Source of the DNA: Lytechinus pictus
Lineage: Eukaryota > Echinodermata > Echinoidea > Temnopleuroida > Toxopneustidae
Assembly: GCF_037042905.1 (NCBI RefSeq)
Contig: NC_087262.1
Coordinates: 24,466,501 to 24,530,500, forward strand
Direction: 5' to 3'
Length of the DNA stretch: 64,000 nt
The translations under genes and the position numbers were made by a program. This document shows positions 32,701-42,572 of this stretch, piece after piece. The notes under the pieces were generated by a model. It saw only the letters and a program-made list of their open reading frames with translations, was not told where the DNA came from and did not search any database. The first letter of the stretch is position 1. Each line of letters opens with the position of its first letter.

Positions 32701-35700
32701 CTCGGTGTGTGGGGGAGTGGGGTGGGGCGCAATACACTCTTCGAAGTGTTTTGGGCAAGGAAACAAGTTTAAAAAGGTAAAAGATATCTTCAAATCAATT
32801 TTACAAGCTAAATTCCACGTTTTCTTCATGATTAAGATCTACTTTTATTTGCATAACTATTTCAAAGTTCTGCGCAAATCATTTTTCACTACATTTTCAA
32901 AAGTAAGTGGTGCTCACTCAAGCGGAAATATTTTTCGACAGTTATATCGTCATTTGCTTAAATGGATCTGTACCAATGTTAAAATGTGGAAAAATCTTCA
33001 GGATATTACAAATGTATAATTTTACAGGATTTTTTCAAAGTGTAAACTTTTTTTGATACGCACTGTATATCTCTGCTCTACCCAGGATAATCATACTGAT
33101 TATTGCTAAGTACTATAGACAATTTATGGATTAAGCGTTCGCGCTGCTATAAGCACAAATTAATATGCAGCACTTGCTCGCTATAAAACACGATAAATGT
33201 TGCATGTTATTATTATTGATTGTGATTAATATCAATATCATCATTTCTTTCGCTATGTAGATCAACAAGGACCCTGATATCAAGATGGAGATCTTCTTTG
33301 TTGTTGGTGACACGGTACCGAAGGAAGTGGCTAAAGCAAAGACAGGTTTTATGCCTTACCAGCATCAGCATAAATACTTTCCTTTTCGTAAGTCAAATTT
33401 ATTTCATCATTGATTTATTAGGGGATGAATCACATTCAAACTTACTTTTTAACTGATCTCGGACAATAGATTTATCCGACGGAATTTCTCGAAAGTGATC
33501 AGAGCGGAATCATTCATATGCATTACTGAAGACGCCATGATGGACATTAATAGTTTCGTGTGGATCTTTCAATCATCTTATGTCAAGAAAAAATATGCCC
33601 TACTTTTAGGGAGCGAACATGGAAAAAATATATGTCACAATCAAATGGTCGTTTTCACGGTTTTGTACACATTTACTGAAAACAACAAGTGTTTGGATCT
33701 CTAATTTTCCATGCCACTTAAATTTATTCCAAAGTCGATCCAATCAAAGAGTGACCTTTGTCCCCCTGTGATCATGGTGATGTTGCTTGGAAACAGATTG
33801 ACTTTAAGATTTCAGAAAAATAAAGCTTTATAAGAAAGGAGAAGATGCCACTATTTTATTTTACTTTTTTCTTGCTAATATGAACATCTAAGACTAATAT
33901 CAAACTATCCTAATTTTATTTTATTTCAGTTTTGCCGATATTTTTAATTCCTGTCTACTACACCGTTGAGTTTTTCCGTTACGTCATAAAACGAAAGGAA
34001 TGGTTGGTAAGTTGATATTGATTACATCATGTTTAACCCCCTTTAGAAATTCTAAACTTAGTCTGTGAGTGGTAGTAGTAATGGATGTCTCTCCTGTGTG
34101 AGATTGGGTGATTACGAAACAAGTTGTCACTCTTTCTTGATTTTTTTTCTTTGAATTAACTTGTTTCATATTTTTTAATTTTCTTAATAAATAAAATGAA
34201 TCAACGAACCCTTTCATATTTTGATAACTAATGTTGGCAAAGAGTCATGATGGCTGTCATCTCAACCAAGTCATATTTAGACATTGGCCCGAAAAATAAA
34301 ATAAAAAAGGTGTATTCTGCAAAATCCAGAGATGTTCGAACCTACGGATTTTTTTAAAATCCACGATCAGACTAAATTCCGGCAAATGAGTCTGAACCAA
34401 TGATTAAAATACAAATCTTGAAAGAAAACCTCTTTTCCTGTCTGACATTAGGGCTTTTTCGCAATTACTTCGCAGACACTTTCTATATCACAGATAAACT
34501 TTTGTCAAAAACCCTTCAATGACAAAACAGCATTTGTCGAAAATCGGTGAATCAAAACAGCAGTGTCGTCCTGGACTCTGGACAAAGGACATAATTTGCA
34601 ATTATTAATCCGGTCCGAATCTTTGTTGGCGGCATCGAAGGTAGCCTATACGCCTTGTTTTAAAACAAATTTCTGACGATGTAACATAAAGAGGCGTTGT
34701 CAGCCATCCCATAGGAATTCGAAATATATGTTTTTATTCATATATTACATTAATCCATTTACTTGTGATGCAGGAACTGACCTTAATGATCCTTTTCTTC
34801 GTCCGGCATTTCTACCTCTTCGCGCCGTACTTCGGATACGTCGGGGCTTTTCTCCTCTTCATGCTCGCAAGGTAATTCAGACTCGGTAACTTCTTTTAAT
34901 AGAGTTGATTCCCCAAGGGGCCTAACAGGACCCCCCCCCCCCCCTCTCCAATTCATTGACGGCAAGCTCCCCAGATGGCAAGTACTCCTAATAGGAAACA
35001 CTGTAATGTCAACTCCCTCGTGATGGAGGGGGTCATAGAAGCTTGTGATGCTTATCCTATAAAAAAAATAAGAAAGAAACTTATCTAGGTCCTTGCTCCT
35101 GTTGGTCCATTCAAGCGACGATTTGGGGTGATTATGTGTCAGATTTCTGTTTTTTCCTACAGTAACAATTTCGAAAAAATATCTAAGGGGTAATTTTCCA
35201 GAGATTATAATTGTCCCTCAGGTCATTTCCCCTTGAGGTATGATTGTCCTGCATGGACCGTTTTCATAAATATAATTTTCATCGATAAGAGATTACAAGC
35301 TACTGTTAGAAGCTACTGAAACCAAAGTATTCGATTGGCCGACACCAAATTTTGTTGTTAAATTCCTTTTTATCTTCCAGATCTGTTCAGAGCACGTGGT
35401 TTGTGTGGGTGAGTCAAGCAAACCATATCCCGATGGCCGTTGAACACGATGAAGCAGAGAGACACTGGGTCCATCTACAGGTTAGATTATTACCCCCATG
35501 TCCTCACCCCCCCCCCCTCCCGCCTTCACACTGGTAACGGACTCTACTCTGATACATTTAATAGCGCCATCTACAGGGTTGGGAAAGAGAATGATCTAGG
35601 CCAGTGAAGAAGGGACATGAGAAGGATACAAAACAGGACATACAAAGATAAACACATAAGCTGGTGGAACAAAGTTTATTGACCCTATCTGAAAGACTAG

Positions 35701-38700
35701 AACAATGACATTATATGCGAAAGGAAAATACTTGATCTAAGCTTGCTTCTAGGCTTTTAAAGAATGATATAGAACAATCCGGTTTACGATATACGACACC
35801 TACGAAAAATGGTAGTCGATGTCGATTTTTTTTTCATCTCAACCACATTATTTCCAAATTGTCTTTTCAAAATCACGTCTTCTAATATATTCTACATTAT
35901 TTTTTATAAAATATATCCAACTCCACCACTGCGAATATCTCTATCTTTCCTTTCAAAAATGTAACCTGAAATATTTAAGCTTTTTGATGAACAGGTATCG
36001 TCAACACACGTCTCAGACATTGTGAAAAAATCAACTGAATTGTTATTGAAAAAAAAAATCGATTTTTCTCGTAAACTTCTGACTTTAGATGAGATATTGA
36101 AAATCTTTTATTAAAAAAACACTGAAATTTCGATCATTACGTTTTTAGTCAGGTTGATGTCATGTTTCGAATTTGACTCGTTTCCGCTACATGATTCACA
36201 ATCCACATTAAAAAAATGCAATTCTTGTAGAATACAAATAGGACAACTCCAATTTAAAAAAAATATATATTCTATCTTTGTACATTGGGTTACATGGGCA
36301 CATGTAATATGTGAACCCAATTTTTACAGTTTGTACAGAGAAGGGCACATCTGGTTGCATTTTACTGGTTTCTTTCAACATATACACATAATACACGCAT
36401 ATTTAATTCCCAAACAAATAAATCACATGAAGTAGGAAATTAAACAAAAAACTTATTAACGAAAAATGAACGTCGTGAATTAAAATCACGTTAAACAAGT
36501 TTTTAGATGAAAACAATATTTCGACAAAGAACAAACTGTTTAACAATAAACACCATGATTTACCTCTCACTTTGACAGTCTGCAGTTAGCATGGTTAGTT
36601 CAAATATTCAGTTTACTTTCATCAGGTCCTTTACACTGACAATAGACACCTTTTCGTCGTTCGGTTGTTGTTGATTTTTACAATTATTTTACCATCTTGC
36701 GTCCAGCGTTTGTAATCCTTCTGAGACTTTCTCTACTTTCCAGTATACTTTATTCCGCTGCTGTGTCAAGCTTTCATTTATATAATGTCCTTTGACTTCT
36801 TCGATGTCTTTCGTAAGTTGAATCTGGCCTTAGTAGATGGAGTCTCTCTTCCGATAGTTAGTGAAGTTTACTATGACGTCCCGATGTTCTTTGCGAGTCT
36901 TCTTACCCTACTGGTTGTGGGTTCTTAAATCGGTGGCATCTGCCAATGTCGCTTTCATCGACGGTAACACCGACTATTTTCCCTTCCACTTCCTCGTTCT
37001 GCGTCTCGTTGATGTCGGCAGTTTCTTCGAGAGTATTGCTCCGCCTCGTCCGTGGCATACTCGACGACATCTACTCGTTTTCCAGCAACGCCATTTTGTC
37101 GTTGGCGTTGTCGATGTCGAATTGCAAACGAGTCTCTCACTTCCGACGTCAGAGATTCCCATATCTCATCCAGCAGCTTTGTTTTGATAGCTGAAACTAC
37201 CTTGGGAATAAAATTATCATTAGTCAGTAGTTCATCGTTTGCTGCTTGGATAGCATTGTCGTCATCAATGTCGTTATTTTGGGCAACAGAATTTCCGGCA
37301 GGAGAGGGACACTGGAGAAATGATTTCTCGTTAAGCCCCATTAATGCTGGAAAAATTGGATAACACATCAAAAGTTTGCTTTGTAAAATTATCATTTGAA
37401 CATCTGAAGATGAAGAGGCGGTATATTAATGCTGATCTCAGAACTCTACACTAAATAGTGTATATTTCATTGGTCTTCGTATATTTTCCAAATCTTACCT
37501 CAAAAGCGCTTTACAATGTGTCAGGCAGTGCGGTGCGTGGTATTGGAATTCGACAGTGCAGGGCTATAAACGAATATTAAAGGGTTACTTTTGGCCAAAA
37601 ATAATATAGTTTTATTGAACATAGTAACATTAGCAAGCAATGAACTGTGGATTTCATCAACATCAAATGAAATATAAAGAGGTTATCAAATTTCAATGCT
37701 GTGCATTATTTCAGCGACAATAAACTGATGAAGTCATGAATATCTTCATTTTCCCCCATAACAGATGCATGCAACATGTAACTTGGAATCGTCAACCTTC
37801 ATTGACTGGTTTACCGGGCATCTTAATTATCAAGTAGAACATCAGTAAGTATTATTTTATTTATTCATCTATTTGAATATGTTTTAACAGGGTAAAAACG
37901 TGATAAGCAACAGCTGTTATGCATCACGGTCCTGATACGGGCATTAAGAAAGGTGTCATAATTAGCAATATCACACAATTTAAACATGTGTAATAATAGT
38001 AGTTGCATTGGTATTAGAAAATCAAGAGGATCTGCCAAGATGTAGAATTCAGAAGAAAGAAAGAGAGCGTAGTGAAGCAAGAGTACTCCAGTGGCGGATT
38101 TGGGGGAGGGGGTTAGGGGGTTTAAACCCCTACCTCTGGCTCCCTAAAAATAATTAAATAAAAAAGAGTGTGCAGGGGTCAAACTCCAATACCCCTTCCC
38201 TGTTTTCTACAGGGAAGGGGTAGGACGTATTACGTCACAGCTCATCGTTATTTAGTCAAACTAACTTGTCAAACTCCCCTGTTTGCAAAAAGCTAGATCC
38301 GCCTTCACTGTACTCTCGTTTTGGACAGACTTGAAGGGCGGGGCTAATTGGAACATATATATTCCCCCTCCTCCATATTGATTCAGGGATGTGTTTTTCT
38401 AAGTGTTTTCTTTTTAATCCATTTTTCCTCTCTTATTTTAGTAAAGACCATGTGGGGAAGAATTTTTTGGCCTTTTCACCAGTGATTATCTTTATTAAGT
38501 TATTTTAGCTTGTCAAAAAATATTGGCTTATAAGTGAATCCCCCCCAACATCTCTTACTATGAAACCCTGACGTTTGTAGGGCATCACGACCCGGAGCAC
38601 ATCTCGGGCTAATGTTGCCCTTAAAGTATTCATAACTTTCTTGTACATTCCACTTTGGTGAAAGCGTCAGTTGTATGCTTTATGAGCTTGTTCGATTTTT

Positions 38701-39614
38701 TCATTTTTCAAATCAAGTTGACGGTATGATTTTTTTTAAATCCATTCTTGTATTTATGTTTTATATTCATTCAGTATCAATGAACGCGTTTGTATCTATA
38801 GGGCTACCACAGATGTCAATGTGTATTTGATATTATCATGCCTATACATGTTATATACACATACCTCTTTGTATTATGATTGATCTGAAATAAGATAATA
38901 ATATTAATAATTATTATAGCATATTTATATATTTCATTTTAGTCTTTTCCCAACGATGCCGAGACACAACCTTCATAAAATAAGACCTTATGTGCAATCG
39001 ATGTGCGAGAAACACAATATTCCTTATATCAGGAAGCCATTTTGGACTGCTATGGCTGATATCCTTCGGTAAGAATATCATATTCCATTTGTTTTCTTTC
39101 GTTTATATATATTGTAAATTGTTTTAATCAAATCAGATGAGTTGAATGTTATATCATATGTACAGGTCCCTGAGAACGATTTTTTTTTTACTGGGGGTGC
39201 TGATGTAAATTTGAAAAGCAAAAAAAGGAGGGGGGCTTTCACGACAAAATGAAGGTCAATTTGGTCCAGAGAAATTTGACAAGCAAAAAAAAAGTTTTCT
39301 TTACACAAAGTGCGTCATTTTATGGTTACAGTTTTCAAATTTTCCACACCTACCAGAATTCCCGGGGCCATGCATCTGGGTTTTTTGAAGGGGAAACAAA
39401 ACAATGAGGACACAATAACAGTGATACTGACAGCAATCCAACCCAATTGTTATTTATTCTTCTAAGATTAGAAAAATACACAGATATAATAAACGTCTGA
39501 CAAGTTGTTTTTCCTTTTCCTGTTTTGTTTTATCTCGCACACAGATCTTTGAAGAAATCAGGCAATATGTGGTACGAGCTGTATCACATGCTTGACCCAG
39601 CCAATGACCACTGA
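25254..39614 (+). CDS. FADS: front-end fatty acyl desaturase (cytochrome b5 + desaturase, FADS1/FADS2-like), complete, 11 exons
   Basis: Join 25254-25451, 29346-29489, 30146-30394, 31633-31692, 33261-33387, 33930-34006, 34774-34871, 35381-35480, 37765-37844, 38943-39068, 39545-39614: 1329 nt, 442 residues, against 444 for human FADS2. It inserts a double bond between the carboxyl end and an existing double bond of PUFA-CoA in the ER. Domains: cytochrome b5 at about 17-90 with heme motif HPGG (50-53); desaturase box 1 HDFGH (171-175), box 2 HYQHH (208-212), and box 3 QVEHH (374-378), whose leading Gln marks front-end enzymes. All 20 splice sites are GT/AG and in phase; the last His codon of box 3 is split by intron 9. 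The start was taken at 25254 because an acceptor lies at 25247; ATG 25218 is in frame and would add 12 residues. Delta-5, delta-6 or delta-8 specificity cannot be fixed from sequence alone. Confidence 0.95.
25455..25925 (-). repeat. dispersed ~450-bp repeat, copy B (inverted), at the start of FADS intron 1
   Basis: Complement of 15889-16335 with the same order of blocks. It begins essentially at the exon 1 donor and ends where the next MITE begins. Confidence 0.85.
25930..26583. mobile_element. MITE with GTCCACCCC..TTAA-type ends
   Basis: Left TGTCCACCCCCTAACAAAAAG, shown to 20 as TGTCCACCCCCTAACAAAAA, and right GTGGGTGAACTTTCCCTTTAA are related inverted ends. ATCGGATGTGAAATAAGAAAG is mirrored by CTTTTTTTACATCCGATTTTG-type sequence. 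Same family as 30541-31136, which has clean TTAA flanks. Confidence 0.6.
27612..27895. repeat. minisatellite with GATCGAA..TTCGATC palindromic units
   Basis: Five to six imperfect copies of a 40-65-bp unit containing GAGATCGAATCTTTCGATC followed by GAATGGTAAATAA and GACGATGGATTCGTG. Each unit can form a hairpin. In FADS intron 1. Confidence 0.8.
28409..28825 (+). mobile_element. TTAA-type element, family AGGGGTACTCAGGGCTG, copy B
   Basis: Starts right after TTAA (28405-28408) with the same AGGGGTACTCAGGGCTGAAA end as copy A at 18808, and stays alignable for about 400 bp. In FADS intron 1. Confidence 0.65.
29002..29284. mobile_element. nested foldback element in FADS intron 1
   Basis: TTTAAGTCGATGGAGCACAG (from 29021) and CTGTGCTCCAATGACTTAAA (to 29263) are inverted, extending inward through GCTTCACTTGCAAGCAACC and its complement and outward to about 29002 and 29284. 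The centre holds a ~110-bp partial copy of the CATGGTAGTT/AAAGTTACC MITE family seen at 19318. Confidence 0.65.
29346..29489 (+). CDS. FADS: front-end desaturase exon 2
   Basis: Residues 67-114, starting [17 protein letters not shown], the end of the cytochrome b5 domain and the linker to the desaturase. Donor ATG|GTAAGC. Confidence 0.93.
29618..29757 (+). repeat. SINE 3' tail plus (ATT)n
   Basis: 'agctaaagccggggtaata ... gatggcgctatataaatgcc' matches the 3' part of the SINE at 57957-58035, followed by an ATT trinucleotide run at 29698-29752. In FADS intron 2. Confidence 0.6.
30146..30394 (+). CDS. FADS: front-end desaturase exon 3
   Basis: Residues 115-197 with two hydrophobic spans and [12 protein letters not shown], which carries histidine box 1. 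Acceptor ACCAG|, donor CAG|GTGAAG. Confidence 0.93.
30541..31136. mobile_element. TTAA-flanked MITE in FADS intron 3
   Basis: AGGACAAGTCCACC and GGTGGACTTGACCT are inverted ends, directly flanked by TTAA at 30537-30540 and 31137-31140. Subterminal AAATCGGATGTAAAATAAG is mirrored by TTATTTTACATCCGATTT. Confidence 0.75.
31633..31692 (+). CDS. FADS: front-end desaturase exon 4
   Basis: Residues 198-217, [20 protein letters not shown], carrying histidine box 2. A 60-base exon with both boundaries in phase 0. Confidence 0.93.
31940..32077 (+). repeat. (TCTA)n microsatellite
   Basis: CTAT/TCTA tetranucleotides in FADS intron 4, directly abutting the Tc1-like element. Confidence 0.9.
32080..33065. 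mobile_element. non-autonomous Tc1/mariner-like element, 986 bp, in FADS intron 4
   Basis: Starts CAGTGCGTATCAAAAAAAAA and ends with its complement (TTTTTTTGATACGCACTG). The match continues through GTTTACACTTTG, and TA flanks both sides (32078-32079, 33066-33067). Termini and TA duplication fit Tc1/mariner. Subterminal segments are also inverted (TTGAATGAGCAC against GTGCTCACTCAA). No DDE transposase remnant is visible. Confidence 0.75.
33261..33387 (+). CDS. FADS: front-end desaturase exon 5
   Basis: Residues 218-259 plus one base: INKDPDIKM after box 2, then [14 protein letters not shown], the conserved YxHQHxYF segment of FADS proteins. Donor C|GTAAGT. Confidence 0.93.
33930..34006 (+). 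CDS. FADS: front-end desaturase exon 6
   Basis: Residues 260-285, [15 protein letters not shown].. ending KRKEWL; a membrane span. Acceptor TTTCAG|, donor TTG|GTAAGT. Confidence 0.92.
34774..34871 (+). CDS. FADS: front-end desaturase exon 7
   Basis: Residues 286-317 plus two bases, [16 protein letters not shown].., a hydrophobic span. Acceptor GATGCAG|, donor AAG|GTAATT read as AG|GTAATT at phase 2. Confidence 0.92.
35381..35480 (+). CDS. FADS: front-end desaturase exon 8
   Basis: Residues 318-351: [15 protein letters not shown] (matching the family FVWVTQMNHI segment), then [13 protein letters not shown]. Donor CAG|GTTAGA. Confidence 0.92.
36680..37400 (-). pseudogene. decayed non-LTR retrotransposon ORF1 remnant, antisense in FADS intron 8
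   Basis: On the minus strand, successive frame-broken segments give motifs of L1/RTE-type ORF1 nucleic-acid chaperones: QYSRRNC, then [19 protein letters not shown] and [18 protein letters not shown] in the expected order. The longest uninterrupted piece is a 146-codon frame at 36955-37395. Several frameshifts make it non-functional. The plus-strand ORFs here are its shadows. Confidence 0.65.
37765..37844 (+). CDS. FADS: front-end desaturase exon 9
   Basis: Residues 352-377 plus two bases, [23 protein letters not shown]; histidine box 3 is completed across the junction. Donor CA|GTAAGT. Confidence 0.93.
38089..38310. mobile_element. 222-bp CAGTGGCGG MITE with 5-bp target duplication, in FADS intron 9
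   Basis: Left CAGTGGCGGATTTGGGGG, right GCTAGATCCGCCTTCACTG, with TACTC immediately on both sides (38084-38088, 38311-38315). The interior has GGGGTTAGGGGGTTTAAACC, shared with the element at 50555-50670. Confidence 0.75.
38943..39068 (+). CDS. FADS: front-end desaturase exon 10
   Basis: Finishes box 3, then [18 protein letters not shown] and the CEKHNIPY segment. Residues 378-419 plus two bases. Donor CG|GTAAGA. Confidence 0.93.
39545..39614 (+). CDS. FADS: front-end desaturase exon 11 and stop
   Basis: [19 protein letters not shown].. matching the family C-terminus (RSLKxSGxLWxDAY), stop TGA at 39612-39614. Confidence 0.93.
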
Positions 39615-40460
39615 CGAGCTCTATCACATTTTTCTGGGGTGGACTTGACCTTTAAACATCTGGACCTGCGTTCATTATTTTTGCCTAGCAATTGTCCAGT
39701 GGCAAATACTTGGAACATCGTGTTCCCCCCATTGAGACCCATATTATCATGATTTTATACCCCAAAAAAGCAGGTGATTTTCTTTGCCTTTTTGAAGAAA
39801 AATAAGCAAGTACTCACGAGTAAAAGAAACATATATGGATATGTGTATATGATGAAATTATGGAAAGCATTTGTCTCGTTGCAAAATCATTTTGTTGATT
39901 TTATTAATTTTCAATTAAATATTGGAAATAAAATACCTACATGCTTCTCTGATCAACAAATTTTGATTTGGTTTGGATTCCCCATACATTCATGTTGAGA
40001 GATTTTTTTACAAAAAAAATGCATCGGCACCAAATATCTTTCAATTGTCTATGTTTATATATATATGCAAAGCAAACTTGTTAAAGTCTCGCTAGGGCAA
40101 GTATTAGTATTAATTCTTGCTTTTGCTATCAAGCGATTCTTAGGTTTGAACCATGAACATAGTTGATGCTGCTTAATTTGTTTGTTTTAAAAGTAATATT
40201 AGTATATAATACCTCGTCTATGCCTTGACATTTAAATGAGTCATGTTTTACTAATGTAATTGAACAGGTCTAGGCTACTCATACATCTTTAATGTGTGTA
40301 TCAATGGGTCACTTGTTTTCTAAAATGTTAATAATGGTGATTGTGTTAGATATTCTTTCCTTCTTAAGCTTAATAAATACGATGAGGAATAAATTCCCTT
40401 CTGTAAATGGACTGTAACCGTGAGTCATATTTATTATTTTGTTGGAATAAAGATGAAACT
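39615..40460 (+). other. probable 3' UTR of the front-end desaturase
   Basis: The first 20 bases partly repeat the end of exon 11 (ACGAGCTCTATCACAT against ACGAGCTGTATCACAT). A MITE right terminus GGTGGACTTGACCT plus TTAA lies at 39638-39655. AATAAA words occur at about 39927, 40370 and 40446. The polyadenylation site is undetermined. Confidence 0.45.
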
Positions 40461-40517
40461 GATGTGTAGGGATAATTTTGAATTAGTTTTATGGACATCC
40501 GCCCCCCCCCCTTGGTT

Positions 40518-41019
40518 GAAGTGGAAGTTCACCCTGAATAAAATTTTGTTTTAAAAAAATAGCAGAAAAAATAGTAAAAAATGTTGGTGAAGGTTTGAGG
40601 AAAATCCATTAAATATCAAGAAATTTATTAGAATTTCAATTTTTTGATTTGTGACGTCATAAACGAGCAGCTGCCCCATATGTTATGTAATATAAAATGC
40701 ATAAATTTCAATGGTTCGGGGTAACTTAATTTTTTATTTCTTTTTAGTCAAGGGTGTGAAATGATTTGTTTATTGATATACTGAAGGTGCAGTAAAAACC
40801 ATTTTCAATTTTCTGAGAAAATGTCATTTCATTTATTTTTTTTACCATACGATATGCAGGAAAGTTGCTCGCATATGATGTCACAAATCAAATAAATAAA
40901 ATTATAACAACTTTGTTATTCTTTGATAGTGGATTTTGCTCAAACCGACAGTATTTTTAAATTATTTTTCGCTAGTTTTACAATAAACTTTCTGTCAGGG
41001 TGAATTAAGTTTCCCTTTA
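40518..41019. mobile_element. palindromic MITE, GGAAGTTCACCCTGA ends
   Basis: Left GGAAGTTCACCCTGAATAAA and right CAGGGTGAATTAAGTTTCC are inverted; TTGTGACGTCATAA against GATGTCACAAATCAAA mirror each other inside. Ends beside CCCTTTAA. Confidence 0.6.
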
Positions 41020-41164
41020 AATTGCACAGTAGAGCCTTTCTGACATGCCTAAGTGTTGTTCATAAGCCTTTGTATTTGCAGGGATGTGTTAGGACGGATA
41101 GGAAACTCGAGCACAATACATTCAAAAATCTATCATGTCTATAGGAATACAAAATCATCCCAAT

Positions 41165-41250
41165 AATAATAATGATAATAATAATAATAATAATGGTGGC
41201 TACTTATATAGCGCACAGGTCCACCTTCCGGTGCTCATGGCGCTTCAAGA
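41165..41250 (+). repeat. (AAT)n plus SINE-like fragment
   Basis: AAT/AATG run followed by GGTGGCTACTTATATAGCGC, a word typical of SINE tails in marine invertebrate genomes. Confidence 0.4.
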
Positions 41251-41960
41251 AAAATAAATACACAAACAATAATAGAAAACGAAAAAGAATAGAAATTTGA
41301 ATTCTCCCGAATAAACACACTATTCGTGAACAATCATGAACAAAGCATTCCACTTGGGTTTTATATTCCATGTTTAATATTCCAATGTTAACCTTCTGAT
41401 GAAGCGAAATATCAGTATTAACTATTTTTTTTCTCTCTAGAAGCATGTTTTTTAATCAATTTCTTTTGCAAATTTGGAATTAGTTATGGACAACTAAAGG
41501 AAATCCAGAGATATTTTCATGCAAACATATAACAAAAATATCGGAAAAAACATATGCAACTTTGAAACTACCTACAAATTGACTAATTTCAGCATTTTCC
41601 GACAGTTTTCGCGATTTTAGATGTCACTTATTATGACAGATGTATAATTATGAACATGTTTTGCATAATACTTTAAGCGTATTCTTGCTTAAATCTGAGA
41701 TAATGTTACTCGGATTGTGGTTATTTCTGTTCCCTGATACTTTGACACATTTGAAGATATAATTTGATATCAATTCATTTTATATAACAAATAGATCAAA
41801 ACCCATAATAAAATGATACTTTGTTTCAAATAATACTTCCACATATGTTTTCCCTATTCATGAGGTCATTGTGTTTTGCTTGTAGTATATTATAATCGAG
41901 ATGAGGAGATAAAGAACGGAACACGATGAACACCGTATAAAAACTGTGAGATATCATTCT
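41251..41960. other. intergenic, nothing recognised
   Basis: AT-rich DNA between the desaturase and histone loci, without coding or repeat structure that I can name. Confidence 0.4.
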
Positions 41961-41962
41961 TT

Positions 41963-42215
41963 ATTCTTTCTTGGATATGTGGTGGCTCTGGAAAGAGCCA
42001 TTTGTATCTGATCAGAAGAGATGTCCCTTCATTGCTTCTTATCACTGGTCGTCTTCTTGGGGAGTATCATCAGGCTAGTATATAGTTGATGGAGAGACCA
42101 CCACCCTCTTCGATCGATGGTAACTCCTTCAAGAAGCTTGTTGAGCTCCTCATCGTTCCTGATGGCGAGCTGAATAGGGTAGAATACGTAATTCCATGTC
42201 GTTGCGGGTTCATAA
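41963..42215 (-). pseudogene. truncated histone H2A pseudogene
   Basis: On the minus strand the sequence matches the last third of the intact H2A at 45321: [14 protein letters not shown] then GVTI, after which indels break the frame and a TGATGA stop pair precedes CCCCAAGAAGACG (the PKK tail). The 3' UTR AGGGACATCTCTT..TGATCAGAT is also shared. It keeps the histone stem-loop (complement of 41984-41999; loop TTCC rather than TTTC) and CCAAGAAAGA (complement of 41965-41974). Everything encoding roughly the first 70 residues and the promoter is gone. It faces away from H2B, as in divergent H2A/H2B pairs. Confidence 0.88.
41984..41999 (-). terminator. histone mRNA 3' stem-loop of the H2A pseudogene
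   Basis: Six-base stem GGCTCT/AGAGCC with loop TTCC on the minus strand, followed by ACCACATAT and the purine-rich downstream element. Stem intact, loop altered from the TTTC seen in the two active genes. Confidence 0.8.
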
Positions 42216-42295
42216 GGTTCATAAAATATGAAAAAGAAAAAAGAAATAAATCAAGGGACGAGGAAGGGCGAAGAAAGAGGACACGACAGAGAGAG

Positions 42296-42362
42296 GTATA
42301 GATATCGAGCGAAAGAGAGAGAGTATGTGGAAATATAGAGAGGGGGATATATAGAGAGAAAA
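42296..42362 (+). repeat. GA-rich tract upstream of H2B
   Basis: GAGAGA/GAAAGAGAGAGAG purine-rich sequence. Similar GA tracts occur in spacers of sea urchin histone repeats and can bind GAGA-type factors; function here is not shown. Confidence 0.5.
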
Positions 42363-42453
42363 ATAAAACTATTAAAAAAAAATCACTGAGTGGTTGAGCG
42401 GTCTTTCCAACGGAAATTTATTGTCCACCTCGTTACGTAACTTTACAGGGTCG

Positions 42454-42521
42454 GGACGGTCCAGACATCTTAATTTGCATTATCGATCGATAGATCGTGC
42501 GGGGCGGTCTCTCATTTGCAT
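42454..42521 (+). promoter_or_regulatory. H2B upstream promoter: GGACGGTCC and two ATTTGCAT octamers
   Basis: Two perfect octamers ATTTGCAT (42473-42480, 42514-42521), the POU/Oct-1 site characteristic of H2B promoters, lie 100 and 59 bases before the TATA box. A GGACGGTCC word (42454-42462) is shared with the H2A promoter (45145-45153). Confidence 0.8.
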
Positions 42522-42572
42522 ACTGGTCAATTGCCGCTTTCGATGGTCACTGCGTACGGTACCTCGGATCGC

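Noticed and set aside
36861-37363. Plus-strand ORFs of 82-108 codons in front-end desaturase intron 8
   Set aside because: They are antisense to a decayed retrotransposon ORF1 on the minus strand, and inserting them would break the desaturase frame.
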